Below, piece by piece: positions 17,801 to 25,493 of a stretch of 64,000 nucleotides of DNA. The DNA comes from Amycolatopsis umgeniensis (GTDB taxonomy: Bacteria > Actinomycetota > Actinomycetes > Mycobacteriales > Pseudonocardiaceae). A program made the position numbers and the translations under genes. The DNA lies in assembly GCF_014205155.1 (NCBI RefSeq), contig NZ_JACHMX010000001.1, forward strand, positions 8,308,001 through 8,372,000, in the 5' to 3' direction. Below the pieces are notes generated by a model. It did not search any database, was not told the DNA's origin, and was given only the letters and a program-made list of their open reading frames with translations. Numbering within the stretch: position 1 is the stretch's first letter; every line of letters starts with the position of its first letter.

Positions 17801-18590
17801 CGAAGCGGAGCGCTACTACCGCCGGGCCGAACGGCTCGCGAGAAAACATGACCTTCGCTTTTTCGAGGCCCATGCGCTGTTCGGCATCGGCACCTGCCTG
17901 CTCAGTCGCGGACGGCCGATGGCGGCGGCCAGATCCTTGCGCTCGGCCCTGCGTATCTACCAGGCGATGGGCGCCGTTCGGTCGACGATCCTGACGTACC
18001 TGCGCCTCGCGGACATCTACTTCGTGTACAACCATTTGGCGGCTGCACACCGGGCGCTCTGGGCCACGATTCCCCGGTCACTGGAGATCGGGGCCTCGTA
18101 CCACCTCGCGCAGGCCTACTCCCTACAAGGTGAAACGTTCTACCTCGAGAAGGATCCTTTCAACGCGGCTTGGTCTCTTCACCGGGCGAAAACGCTGTAC
18201 ACGCAGTGCGGTGACAAGCAAAGTGAAGCGCTCATGCTGCTCTTGTCGGGTGCGTCCCTGGTGGATTTCGGCAACGAGGTCTCCAGTCGAAAGGAGGACG
18301 GCGAGTGGGCCGTGTCCGAGGGATGGAGCCGTTTGGGGGCCGCGAGGCAGGCTTTGGCCGATTTGGGCGAGCCCGCCGCGGAAGCCCGGGCTTTGCTGGA
18401 ACTCGGGCGGCGGGCCACCTCGGCAGGCGATGCCCGCCAATGGTTGTCCCAGGCAGTCGAAAAGTACGAGTCCGTGGATCGAGACGACCAAGCCCGATGG
18501 CTGGAGGAAGCGCGGACTTTGCTGAAGAGCGGTCGGCCGGTCGCGAGCCGTTCCGCGGTACCGGCAGCACGTGGTGCCCGCTGGAAATGA
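14853..18590 (+). CDS. NACHT-type STAND NTPase with membrane segments and TPR repeats
   Basis: 1245 residues, ATG behind GGGGAGGT. Two N-terminal membrane helices (about 7-30, 38-58) precede the NTPase: Walker A GPAGAGKSS (about 141-149), Walker B LPVIDGLDEVP (about 219-229) and sensor ILTCRTDPD. Five further hydrophobic helices lie between about 416 and 670. A winged-helix-like segment (FRHPVLRDWLLAQ) follows, then about 450 residues of TPR-like helices (EAERYYRRAERLARKHD, AARQALADLGEPAAEARALL). STAND NTPases are ligand-triggered signalling switches, often in immunity or cell death. Here the sensor would be the TPR array and the output is probably at the membrane. Confidence 0.88.
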   Translation: MEGPRHAVTAAALAAVAAIAVSVTVNVAMVLKTSGWAWVAVGVVMVVSGSAAAYLTWSSRGRAKQGDVEDAFTALAETVKRRLDEAVDHRGLGAHQLIDVRWETRPYRGETKATRAVAAADGAAGLADVVLGEKARILVIGPAGAGKSSLARRMALKWAGSAGESHPVPIVLTVSTWSAGESVPSWIERQLSLLHPGLGRKTEAGATIASALITAKRILPVIDGLDEVPEAPQAGFCAALHGAALEELPLILTCRTDPDTDPVTVLPPLPVDAVLTMAPVKPARMLATLRVSASQSQRDSWDRVIAVVKNDPKGSMAETLSRPLMVAMAAQVYQREAPKRDPEELITAADPAEHILGAWIPAVLQRQRSSSAGPSARREDKVLRWLTFLARHIDRRETHDFRWWELRTALSARASLAYMAIAAAVVVCVAAWNFVGPLRALGAGACVAVFVAFDFVGLRPPGQPQQIVTMRPGRTRAWLRSHRRRVRPRLARRFATGFLGGCGLIWGMGALLWALSFFAPGFVHQALSGGGVMPDLLVHDPFDLLVLVSLGLGLFMGALIALSPVDQDIMFLKQAVLEDRPDDFPGASQGVEFDQATSPRHTLAQDRRWTLLRLVIGASSIYLVIQLSFIGGATQAFPLLRWAGEHLALWIVCGMVVVVVQVFLHAEWPWFAAARIRLALGGELPFRLIAFLDEMDAVDIVRREGDVYRFRHPVLRDWLLAQAAKERYASLDGERQRFLRRLAVPAGPDVTADLAAYLEGVPVAEAWRSLEDCRRAEFFTRADDRFAWRAGCRLAIVEATRAAVDPPGTREQILGAVKAYYRRLLAAPEGPMSLPGKSWRQLRADRRSVVASVHQAVRDGDFEYAADIALSIAPYLTEWGYEAEGQDLLEAVRDCPVPPLTALRLRYQLLYSDVGDAAEVVRRARSLDERDRELAAWCMVAYSTRDLATAAAVVWLCDRSGDSTGLLWALLCFGQLSREKDPDEAERYYRRAERLARKHDLRFFEAHALFGIGTCLLSRGRPMAAARSLRSALRIYQAMGAVRSTILTYLRLADIYFVYNHLAAAHRALWATIPRSLEIGASYHLAQAYSLQGETFYLEKDPFNAAWSLHRAKTLYTQCGDKQSEALMLLLSGASLVDFGNEVSSRKEDGEWAVSEGWSRLGAARQALADLGEPAAEARALLELGRRATSAGDARQWLSQAVEKYESVDRDDQARWLEEARTLLKSGRPVASRSAVPAARGARWK

Positions 18591-18645
18591 ACGAGTCGAG
18601 GCGCCGCGGTGCGTCCGGTGCGGTCGCGAGTGTCATGTCCGGCCG

Positions 18646-20169
18646 TCAGTGCCCTTCCTGCTCGTTCCCGATCCGATAGGGCACGGGCCTTCCGTCCGCG
18701 TCCCGCACCTCGACCGGTTTGCCCTCGGCGTCGACGATCTTGCCGTCGACGATCTTGTCGCCGTTCTCCAGCCGGGAAAGGGCTTTGAGATCGGAGTAGT
18801 CGATCACGCGGGTCGCCGTCGCGAACACCGACGGGTCGGTGCCCGCCTTGCCCGGCTTCAGATGGTTGAACAGCAGGTTCAGCAGGACGGCCATGAGCGC
18901 GGCGGAGCTGATCCCCGAATGGAAGATCGTGCCGACCCATGCCGGGAAATGGTGGTAGAAGTCCGGCGCCGCGATCGGGACCATGCCGAAACCGACGGAA
19001 GCAGCGACGATGACCAGGTTCATGTTGCCGTTGTAGTCCACTTTGGACAGCGTCTTGATACCGGACGCCGCGACGGTGCCGAACAGCACGAGACCGGCGC
19101 CGCCCAAGACCGGGTACGGGATCGCGGCGACCACCCGGCCGAGTACCGGGAGCATGCCGAGGATCAGGAGGACCACGCCGCCGGCGGTCACCACGAACCT
19201 GCTCTTGACCCCGGTGATCGCGACCAGGCCGACGTTCTGGGCGAACGCGCTCTGGGTGAACCCGTTGAAGACCGGCGCGAGCGCCGAGGAGGCCATGTCG
19301 GCGCGCAGGCCGTCGCCGATCCGGCGCCTGCTGACCCGCGTTCCGACGATCTCTCCCACCGCGAGGATGTCGGCCGTGGTCTCGGTGAGGGTCACCAGCA
19401 CGACGATGAACATCGACACGATCGCGGCGATGTCGAACGTCGGCGCCCCGAAACTGAACGGTGTCGGCACCGCGAGGATCGGGCCGTCCCAGACCTTGGA
19501 GAAATCGGCCTTGCCGAGTACGGCGGCCAGCAGGGTGCCCACCACGATCGACAGGAGGATCGAGAGCCGGGAGATCGCCGGGACGGCGACCTTGCTGAGC
19601 AGCAGCACGATCGTCAGGGTCAGCGCGGCCAGCCCGATGTTGGACACCGAACCGAAGTCCGCCGCCTTGGTGTTGTTGCCCATCGCCCACTGTGCCGCGA
19701 CCGGCATCAGGCTGAGCCCGATCACGGTGATCACCGTCCCGGTGACGACCGGCGGGAAGTACTTCACCAGCCGCGAGAACACCGGCGTGATGAGCAGGCC
19801 GATCACCGTGGACGCGATCACCGCCCCGAACACCGCGGGCAGCCCGCCGTCGGCCACGATCGCGGTCATCGTCGCCACGCCTGCGAAGGAAGTGCCCTGG
19901 ACCAGCGGGAGCCGAGAGCCGAAGAAGGGCACGCCATACGACTGCAGGATCGTCGCCAGCCCGCCGATGAACAGGCATGACGCGACGAGCAGTCCGATCT
20001 CGGCAGGCGAGACGCCCGCCGCGCCGCCGATGATCAACGGCGGCGCGATGATCCCGCCGTACATCGTCAGAACGTGCTGGATGCCGTAAGTGAAGCTCTT
20101 GCCGATCCCGAGCCGTTCGTCCTCGGGCCGACCCTTCGAAGCCGCTTCGGCCTGCGTCCTCTTCACCAT
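18646..20169 (-). CDS. NCS2 nucleobase:cation symporter (purine permease)
   Basis: 507 residues with about 14 membrane segments. The NCS2 hallmarks are the TM1 motif QHVLTMYGG (about 31-39), the QGTSFAG segment (about 91) and the long TM8 region with ETTADILAVGEIVGTRV (about 263-280), followed by NGFTQSAFAQNVGLVAITGV, which carries the family signature. The QNVGL context is closer to xanthine/urate permeases than to uracil permease. The charged C-terminal ~60 residues are cytoplasmic. The 3' end converges with the NACHT gene. It appears to be monocistronic. Confidence 0.93.
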   Translation of the reverse strand: MVKRTQAEAASKGRPEDERLGIGKSFTYGIQHVLTMYGGIIAPPLIIGGAAGVSPAEIGLLVASCLFIGGLATILQSYGVPFFGSRLPLVQGTSFAGVATMTAIVADGGLPAVFGAVIASTVIGLLITPVFSRLVKYFPPVVTGTVITVIGLSLMPVAAQWAMGNNTKAADFGSVSNIGLAALTLTIVLLLSKVAVPAISRLSILLSIVVGTLLAAVLGKADFSKVWDGPILAVPTPFSFGAPTFDIAAIVSMFIVVLVTLTETTADILAVGEIVGTRVSRRRIGDGLRADMASSALAPVFNGFTQSAFAQNVGLVAITGVKSRFVVTAGGVVLLILGMLPVLGRVVAAIPYPVLGGAGLVLFGTVAASGIKTLSKVDYNGNMNLVIVAASVGFGMVPIAAPDFYHHFPAWVGTIFHSGISSAALMAVLLNLLFNHLKPGKAGTDPSVFATATRVIDYSDLKALSRLENGDKIVDGKIVDAEGKPVEVRDADGRPVPYRIGNEQEGH

Positions 20170-20285
20170 GGATCCGCCTCTCGGTAGAAGCGAGCGATGC
20201 CGGGCAATTCCAATCTGCGGAGGTTAGCTTCCGCATGGCAGAACTTCAAGACCGACATCGCCGTCTGATCGTTGCCGCAGGAGAG

Positions 20286-20316
20286 CTGGGCGGCGCCGTC
20301 CTGCGGCGCCGCCCAG
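20286..20316 (-). terminator. Hairpin downstream of the GH27-like gene
   Basis: Perfect 13-bp inverted repeat (20286-20298 and 20304-20316) with a 5-nt loop, about 80 bp beyond the stop of the GH27-like gene and before the purine permease start. There is no T-run, so it may be a Rho-independent terminator of the actinobacterial type or an mRNA-stabilising hairpin. Confidence 0.7.
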
Positions 20317-20394
20317 CCGGGTTACCCACCCAGCCCGAGGGAATCTCGGGTCGCGGCGATCATGGCATCCACCACCGACAATTCCCGAGTGCTT

Positions 20395-22335
20395 TCAGCA
20401 GCTGACGTAGGGGGCTATCCAGTCTCCCCAATCCCCGGCGGAGCCGTCACTCGCGTCGTCCACGGCGAGCGCGAGAACTTGCACGCCCGTCACCGGCACG
20501 ACGAGACGCTGCGCGGCGTCCCCATGCCGCATGTTCCCCGTGGCCTCCAGTTCGACGCCGTCGCCGAGCACGCGGAACCCGAGCGTCCCGTTCGGCCCGC
20601 GGTCGTCGACACCCACGGTCACGGTGAACTGCTTGCACTTGCCGCCGAGGAAGTACCGCACGACCGACGGCGCGTGCGCGCCCAGCCCGCCGCGTGTCTC
20701 GGTCTTGCCGTTGATCGTGAACGGATGGCCGTTGTCGGTGCTGTCCCGCTCGACAGGGCCGAGGCCGTTCTCCGTGGAGATCCACGGCTCGGTGTTGAGC
20801 GTTCCGCTGGTGTGGGGCGGGTTCGGCGCGAGCATGAGCGGGGCCTCGGCCGACGCGGTCGCGGTCCGCGCGCCTTGCGTGGTCGTGTACGTCACGGTGG
20901 CCGGCATCTTGAACGGCTGGATGGCGGTCGAAATCGGGCGCAGCGTCACCGCGGTCTTCCACGTGTCACCCGGTTCGACGGTTTCGGTGGTCGCTTCGGC
21001 GGGGCCGTCGAACTGCCATTGCGCGGGTGCGGTCAGCCGTAGATGGGCGCCGGTGATCGGCGTCGAGCCGGAGTTGGTGAACTCGACCGTCGCGGTCACC
21101 GGCTGCGACGGCGGCACGGAGTCGGGCAGCTCGACGGTCAGCGACGTCCGCGGCGCGGCGGTCGCGTTCGCTGGCCACACACGCAGCACGGTGGCGGCGT
21201 GCCGTCCAACGGTTCCGCCGAGCGCGCCGGTCGTCACGGTCTCGTCGCCCGTCCACAGGTCGCGCACGCGATACCCGGACGCGGCGGGGAGTCCGGCATC
21301 GGCGACGGAGGTGGCGATCGGCGCGGCCAGCTCGCCGCGGTTGAACAGCACCAGCACCGCCGAGCCGTCGGACATCGGCTTCGTCCACACCTCGGTCCAG
21401 CCCGTGTCGCGGACCTTGTGCCCGCCGACGCCCGCCCAGTCCCGCTGGACGGCGATGATGTCGGGGTTGTTCATCTCGGCGGCCGGAAGCGTGGCGTCGG
21501 CCGCCAGTGCCATGTCGACCACCAGTGGTGCGTTGAGCACCGCCCACAGCCCGAGTTTGGCCTGGCGCTCGGCGGTGTCGAGGTAGCTGAAGGTGAACGA
21601 GCCCGGCATGTTCCAGCCACCCGGGCCTTCGTAGCCGTCGAGCCCGTACTGCTTGTCGAGACTTCCCGTCGAGTAACCGAAGTTGAAGGTCGCGTTCTTG
21701 TACGTGCGCCAAACCTGTGCCCCGGCCGCCCGTCCCCACAGCCACGGCTTCTGGTCACGGTCGAAATCGTCGACTTCGAGCGTGATCGGGCGTCCGGTGC
21801 GCTTGATCGCGTCCGCCATCTTCTTGACCCGCGCGGGCGCGTCGCCGTTGACGCTGTGGCAGGTGTCGTAGCGCAGGTAGTCCGCGCCCCAGCCGGCGAA
21901 GGTCTGGGCGTCGAGGTCCTCGTGGTCGAGCGAGCCCGCCGCCTGGCCACTGCAGGTCTTCGCGCCCGTGCCGCTGTAGAAACCGATCTTGAGCCCGCGC
22001 GAATGCACGTAGTCCACCAGCGCCGGAACGCCGGACGGGAAGGTGGCACGGGCGGTGAGCCTGCCGCCCGCGTCGCGCTGAGCCGCCTGCCAGCAGTCGC
22101 CGAGCATGACGTACTCGTACCCGGCGTCCCGCAGGCCGGAGCGGACCAGCTGGTCCGCCGCGGCCTTCACGACGTCCTCGGTGAACGGGTAGACGCAGTA
22201 GGGATCCCCAGTGGCCCAGGTGATCCCCAGCGGGGGTCTCTCGCCCGGAACCGGATCAGGCGGTGTATCGGCCGACGCCGGGACGGCGGTGACTGTCAGG
22301 AAAAGGGCGCAGAGCAGTACGAAAAGGCGTCGCAT
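20395..22335 (-). CDS. Secreted GH27 (alpha-galactosidase/NAGA-like) protein with NEW3-like and NPCBM domains
   Basis: 646 residues. The ATG at 22335 is preferred over an ATG eight codons upstream because GGAGGAAACCC precedes it. Signal peptide residues 1-23 (MRRLFVLLCALFLTVTAVPA, cleavage after ASA). The GH27 barrel covers about 34-300; the nucleophile motif YLRYDTC gives D157. The expected acid/base Asp aligns with N214 in WRTYKN, and the usual WNDPDML appears as WNMPGSF (241-247). A beta-domain (about 330-400), a NEW3-like domain (about 405-500) and a C-terminal NPCBM domain follow. Secretion fits polysaccharide or glycan binding. The altered catalytic motifs make ordinary alpha-galactosidase activity doubtful. 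Confidence 0.88.
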   Translation of the reverse strand: MRRLFVLLCALFLTVTAVPASADTPPDPVPGERPPLGITWATGDPYCVYPFTEDVVKAAADQLVRSGLRDAGYEYVMLGDCWQAAQRDAGGRLTARATFPSGVPALVDYVHSRGLKIGFYSGTGAKTCSGQAAGSLDHEDLDAQTFAGWGADYLRYDTCHSVNGDAPARVKKMADAIKRTGRPITLEVDDFDRDQKPWLWGRAAGAQVWRTYKNATFNFGYSTGSLDKQYGLDGYEGPGGWNMPGSFTFSYLDTAERQAKLGLWAVLNAPLVVDMALAADATLPAAEMNNPDIIAVQRDWAGVGGHKVRDTGWTEVWTKPMSDGSAVLVLFNRGELAAPIATSVADAGLPAASGYRVRDLWTGDETVTTGALGGTVGRHAATVLRVWPANATAAPRTSLTVELPDSVPPSQPVTATVEFTNSGSTPITGAHLRLTAPAQWQFDGPAEATTETVEPGDTWKTAVTLRPISTAIQPFKMPATVTYTTTQGARTATASAEAPLMLAPNPPHTSGTLNTEPWISTENGLGPVERDSTDNGHPFTINGKTETRGGLGAHAPSVVRYFLGGKCKQFTVTVGVDDRGPNGTLGFRVLGDGVELEATGNMRHGDAAQRLVVPVTGVQVLALAVDDASDGSAGDWGDWIAPYVSC

Positions 22336-22403
22336 GGGTTTCCTCCGGAAAGCGGACAAGACTCCCAGGATTGTCTTGCCCCGAGACAGAGGTCAAGAGA
22401 AAA

Positions 22404-23030
22404 CTACGCGGTTTTCGTGGCCCGGCGGGCGATGGCGAGCGCGATCGGCGCCGCGAGCCAGCACAGGTACGCGCTGCTGTCCTCGGTCAGGAACGCGACG
22501 GGAATGGACACCCCGAACACCGCGGCCAAGCAGACGCTGCGCAGCAGGCTCTGGGCGAACACGCGGGGCGGGCCGTCCGATCGGTACAGCTGCTCGCGCC
22601 GGATCTCCCGGATGATCAGCGCGAACGACGCGGACGCCAGGACCTGCACCATCGCGTACAGGCTGAACCGGAGCGGGAAGGCGCCTTCGGCGGTGATCAC
22701 CCGTGTCGCGAACGGCATCAGGACCTGCATGAACAGCCAGAGCAGGGTGAGGCTGATCAGGCGGCCGCTCAGCGAGCGGACATGGGGGAAGATCTCGTGG
22801 TGGGCGCGCCAGTGGGCGGCGATCACCACGAAACTGAGCGCGAAGGCGAGGTATTCCTTGCCGTGTCCCGCCAACGAGCTCAGCATGGCGCCGGTCGTGT
22901 CGCCCTGGGGGATGGGGAGATCCAGGGCCAGCAAGGTGAGCGCGATCGCGATCACCGCGTCGACGAAGATGCTGAGTCGTTCGGCGGCGGCCTTCCCGAT
23001 CCTGTCGCCGGTTTCCGTGGGGGCCGTCAT
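22404..23030 (-). CDS. TMEM175-type (DUF1211) potassium channel-like protein
   Basis: 208 residues and six hydrophobic segments. The first carries RLSIFVDAVIAIALTLLALD (about 18-37), matching the RxxxFSDxVxAIAxTLL signature of bacterial TMEM175 channels, with V in place of S. AHWRAHHEIFPHVRSLSGR is the usual TM2-TM3 connecting region. It overlaps the preceding gene by 4 bp (ATGA), so the two membrane proteins form an operon. By family knowledge it would be a K+-permeable channel, probably tetrameric in bacteria. Confidence 0.88.
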   Translation of the reverse strand: MTAPTETGDRIGKAAAERLSIFVDAVIAIALTLLALDLPIPQGDTTGAMLSSLAGHGKEYLAFALSFVVIAAHWRAHHEIFPHVRSLSGRLISLTLLWLFMQVLMPFATRVITAEGAFPLRFSLYAMVQVLASASFALIIREIRREQLYRSDGPPRVFAQSLLRSVCLAAVFGVSIPVAFLTEDSSAYLCWLAAPIALAIARRATKTA

Positions 23031-23542
23031 GCCGCGACCGGGCGCGGGGCGTTCGCGAGCCGCCGGGACCGCACGGCCAGGGCGATCATGACCGCCGGGA
23101 TCAGGATGTCGGTGACGAGGACCCCGCCGGTGTTGCCGGGGGCGTGGTCACCGTTGGCGAACCACTGGTAGACGTGGCCGACCACGGCTCCCCAGAGGAA
23201 CATCCCGCCACCGATGCCGATGGTGATGCGTTCGCGCGCCGACGCCGAGGCGGCCCGGAACCCCAGGATGGCCATGCCGAGGTTGGCGAAGGCGATTTCG
23301 AACAGGAAGGGGGTCCGCTCGAAGCCGATCGCCGTCGCCATGACGTCGGGGAAGGCGAGGAAGGCGACAGTCATCCACAGGCTGCCGCAGCCGAAGGCGC
23401 CGATGGCCCACCAGCGCTGCCAGATCTCGAGCCGCTCTTCGGACGACGTGGCGTGGCGGGCCCGGATGGCGGCTCCGGCGGCGGGCACTACGACCCAGAC
23501 CAGCGGAAAGGCGGATTGGGCGAGGTAAGAGAAGTTGTCCAT
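23027..23542 (-). CDS. Four-TM membrane protein (DUF6790-like)
   Basis: 171 residues with four or five membrane helices. The sequence AFLAFPDVMATAIGFERTPF, then FEIAFANLGMAILGF, resembles actinobacterial DUF6790 proteins of unknown function. It is the first gene of the operon with the TMEM175-like gene and diverges from the MarR gene across a 56-bp gap holding a 12-bp palindrome, so it is a likely MarR target. Confidence 0.72.
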   Translation of the reverse strand: MDNFSYLAQSAFPLVWVVVPAAGAAIRARHATSSEERLEIWQRWWAIGAFGCGSLWMTVAFLAFPDVMATAIGFERTPFLFEIAFANLGMAILGFRAASASARERITIGIGGGMFLWGAVVGHVYQWFANGDHAPGNTGGVLVTDILIPAVMIALAVRSRRLANAPRPVAA

Positions 23543-23559
23543 GGCCTCAGTCTTACCTA

Positions 23560-23571
23560 GTTAATATTAAC
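23560..23571. promoter_or_regulatory. Palindromic operator candidate for the adjacent MarR regulator
   Basis: GTTAATATTAAC is a perfect 12-bp palindrome. It is strikingly A+T rich for this genome and sits in the 56-bp divergent gap between the DUF6790-like and MarR genes. MarR proteins commonly autoregulate through such sites. Confidence 0.75.
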
Positions 23572-23598
23572 CTGTCAACACTCTGGTATGGTGAGCTC

Positions 23599-24018
23599 GT
23601 GGATGACGGACTCGCAGACTTGTTGCACCGCGTGGTCATGCTGCTGGGCGAAGCGGCCCGGCGGCGCGCCGACGACCCCGACGGTTTGACCTACAGCCAG
23701 ATACGGCTCCTGGGTACGCTGGAAGAAGTCGAGCCGACGACGCAGCACCGGCTCGCCCAGGCGCTGTCGGTGTCCGATCCGGCGATCAGCCGGGCACTGC
23801 GGCCGCTCGAAGCGGATGGCCTGGTGCGGATCACCGTCGACCCCGAACACGCGCGGCGACGGCTGGTCAGTCTCACCGAGGTCGGCCGGAAAGCCTTCCA
23901 TGCCGCCGGAAAACCGCTCTACGACGAGCTCCGTGCCGGGCTCGTCGCGGCGGGCTTTCCTTACGAGCGCTATCTCGAAGACACCCTTCGGCTGGCCGAG
24001 ATACTCGCGGCCGACTGA
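23599..24018 (+). CDS. MarR-family transcriptional regulator
   Basis: 139 residues, GTG start. A winged-helix DNA-binding domain covers about 30-100: LTYSQIRLLGTLEEVEPTTQHRLAQALSVSDPAISRALRPLEADGLV, then the wing ITVDPEHARRRLVSLTEVG. The flanking helices form the dimerisation domain. It diverges from the DUF6790/TMEM175 operon and probably controls it and itself through 23560-23571. The ligand is unknown. Confidence 0.92.
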   Translation: MDDGLADLLHRVVMLLGEAARRRADDPDGLTYSQIRLLGTLEEVEPTTQHRLAQALSVSDPAISRALRPLEADGLVRITVDPEHARRRLVSLTEVGRKAFHAAGKPLYDELRAGLVAAGFPYERYLEDTLRLAEILAAD

Positions 24019-24058
24019 TGGTGCCTCGACGGCCGCCTCGGTGAACCCTGTAGCGAAT

Positions 24059-24073
24059 TACCGTATTACGGTA
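24059..24073. promoter_or_regulatory. GntR-type operator, site 1 (TACCGTATTACGGTA)
   Basis: Perfect 7+1+7 inverted repeat 35 bp upstream of the CMD gene. The identical 15-mer is at 28472-28486 and a close relative is at 28441-28455. The only GntR-type regulator of the region is the third gene of this operon, at 25494. A weaker half-site (TACCGT) lies just before that gene at about 25460. Confidence 0.85.
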
Positions 24074-24107
24074 TTATGATTGCTGCAGCCGACCACCGGA
24101 GGACCAG

Positions 24108-24515
24108 ATGACCACCACTGAGCACGATCCGCAGACCTACATCGACGACATGGCACGTCGACGGGGCTACGTCCTCGACTATCACAAGGTGATGGCCAAG
24201 CAGGACTTCGAAGTGCTGCAGGCGGCCAACGGGCTGGTCAGCGCCGCGTACCTCGACCAGCGGACGCTGGACCGCCGGACGAAGGAGCTCATCTTCATCG
24301 TCAGTCTCACGGTGATGCGCGCCGCGAAGGGGCACATCCAGAGTCACATCAAGGTCGCACTCGAGTTGGGTGTCACCGCGAAGGAGATCCTGGAGGCGAT
24401 CGAGATTTCGCTGCCCGAAGCAGGAATCGTCGCGTTCCAGGCCGGTTTCGAGGCCTGGCGGGAGGTCGTCGGCGCGGACGGTCTCGAACCGACTGTCGCC
24501 GCCTTCCAGGGCTGA
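24108..24515 (+). CDS. Carboxymuconolactone decarboxylase-family protein
   Basis: 135 residues. The CMD/AhpD-like helical fold is indicated by LDRRTKELIFIVSLTVMRAAKGHIQ and ALELGVTAKEILEAIEISLPEAG. The CxxC of peroxidase-active AhpD proteins is absent (no cysteine in the protein), so it is on the decarboxylase/hydrolase side of the family. First gene of an operon with a dehydrogenase and a GntR regulator, preceded by a perfect operator. The exact substrate is not visible. Confidence 0.85.
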   Translation: MTTTEHDPQTYIDDMARRRGYVLDYHKVMAKQDFEVLQAANGLVSAAYLDQRTLDRRTKELIFIVSLTVMRAAKGHIQSHIKVALELGVTAKEILEAIEISLPEAGIVAFQAGFEAWREVVGADGLEPTVAAFQG

Positions 24516-24545
24516 CTCGCCGGACATTCACGAAGGGAACCAGTC

Positions 24546-25469
24546 ATGGCATACGCCGTCACCTTCATCGGACTGGGCACGATGGGGCAGCCCATGGTCC
24601 GCGCTCTCGCGCGATCCGTGCCGGTCTCGGTCCACGACGCCGACCGTGCCGCGATCGACGCGGCCGCCCGGAACGCGGGGGTGACGGCGTTGCCCGGCCT
24701 CCTGGACGGTGCCGACGCCGACGTCGTGATCCTCATGCTGCCCGACAGCACTGTCGTCGAGCGGGTGCTCGGCGATCCCGAAGCCCCGGGGAGCTTCGCC
24801 GGTCGCCTGCGGCCGGGAACGATGGTGGTGGACATGGGCTCGTCCGCGCCTCGCGCGACCCAGGAACTGGCCGAGCGACTGAAAAAGCGCGGCGTGGCGC
24901 TGGTGGACGCGCCGGTGTCCGGCGGGCCGCGCAAGGCCGCGACGGCCGAGCTGACCATCATGGCCGGCGGTTCGGCCGAAGACTGCGAGCGGATCTTTCC
25001 GCTGCTGCGCGCGATGGGGACGTCCGTGACGCACGTCGGCCCCGTCGGATCCGCGCACGCGCTGAAGGCGCTCAACAACCTGTTGTCCGCCATCGGGCTG
25101 GTCGGGGCGCTGGAAGTGTTCACCACGGGCGCCAAATTCGGCCTGGATCCGCGGATCATGCTCGAAGTCGTCAACCGGTCCACCGGCCGCAACCAGTCGA
25201 CCGAGGTCAAGATCGGGCCGGAGGTGCTGGACGGGCGGTTCCAGGTCGGGTTCTCGCTTCCGTTGACCGTCAAGGACATCACCACCGCCTTGGACCTGTC
25301 GACATCGCTCGGGCTGGCGCCGGAGGTGTCGCAGGCGTGTGTCCGGTTCTGCCGTGCCGCGCTCGCCGATCTGGGGGAGGGGAACCCGGACCAGTCCGAG
25401 ATCGCCCGGTACCTGGCGAAGGTGACCGGCGTCGACCTGACCGGTCGTACTACAGTGATACCGTCATAG
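24546..25469 (+). CDS. NAD(P)-dependent beta-hydroxyacid dehydrogenase (3-hydroxyisobutyrate dehydrogenase family)
   Basis: 307 residues. The Rossmann start is FIGLGTMGQPM (GxGxMGxP, about 7-17), with VVILMLPDS and VDMGSSAP following. The substrate loop is DAPVSGGPRKAATAELTIMAGG (about 120-141) and the catalytic lysine is in GSAHALKALNN (about 172-178). The C-terminal all-helical domain is complete. Oxidises a beta-hydroxy acid to the semialdehyde or keto form. Lies 30 bp after the CMD gene and 24 bp before the GntR gene. Confidence 0.92.
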   Translation: MAYAVTFIGLGTMGQPMVRALARSVPVSVHDADRAAIDAAARNAGVTALPGLLDGADADVVILMLPDSTVVERVLGDPEAPGSFAGRLRPGTMVVDMGSSAPRATQELAERLKKRGVALVDAPVSGGPRKAATAELTIMAGGSAEDCERIFPLLRAMGTSVTHVGPVGSAHALKALNNLLSAIGLVGALEVFTTGAKFGLDPRIMLEVVNRSTGRNQSTEVKIGPEVLDGRFQVGFSLPLTVKDITTALDLSTSLGLAPEVSQACVRFCRAALADLGEGNPDQSEIARYLAKVTGVDLTGRTTVIPS

Positions 25470-25493
25470 AACAGTGACGAGGAGGCGGCCGGC

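Noticed and set aside
24108..24515. AhpD-type alkylhydroperoxidase
   Set aside because: The protein has no cysteine, so the CxxC peroxidase centre is missing.
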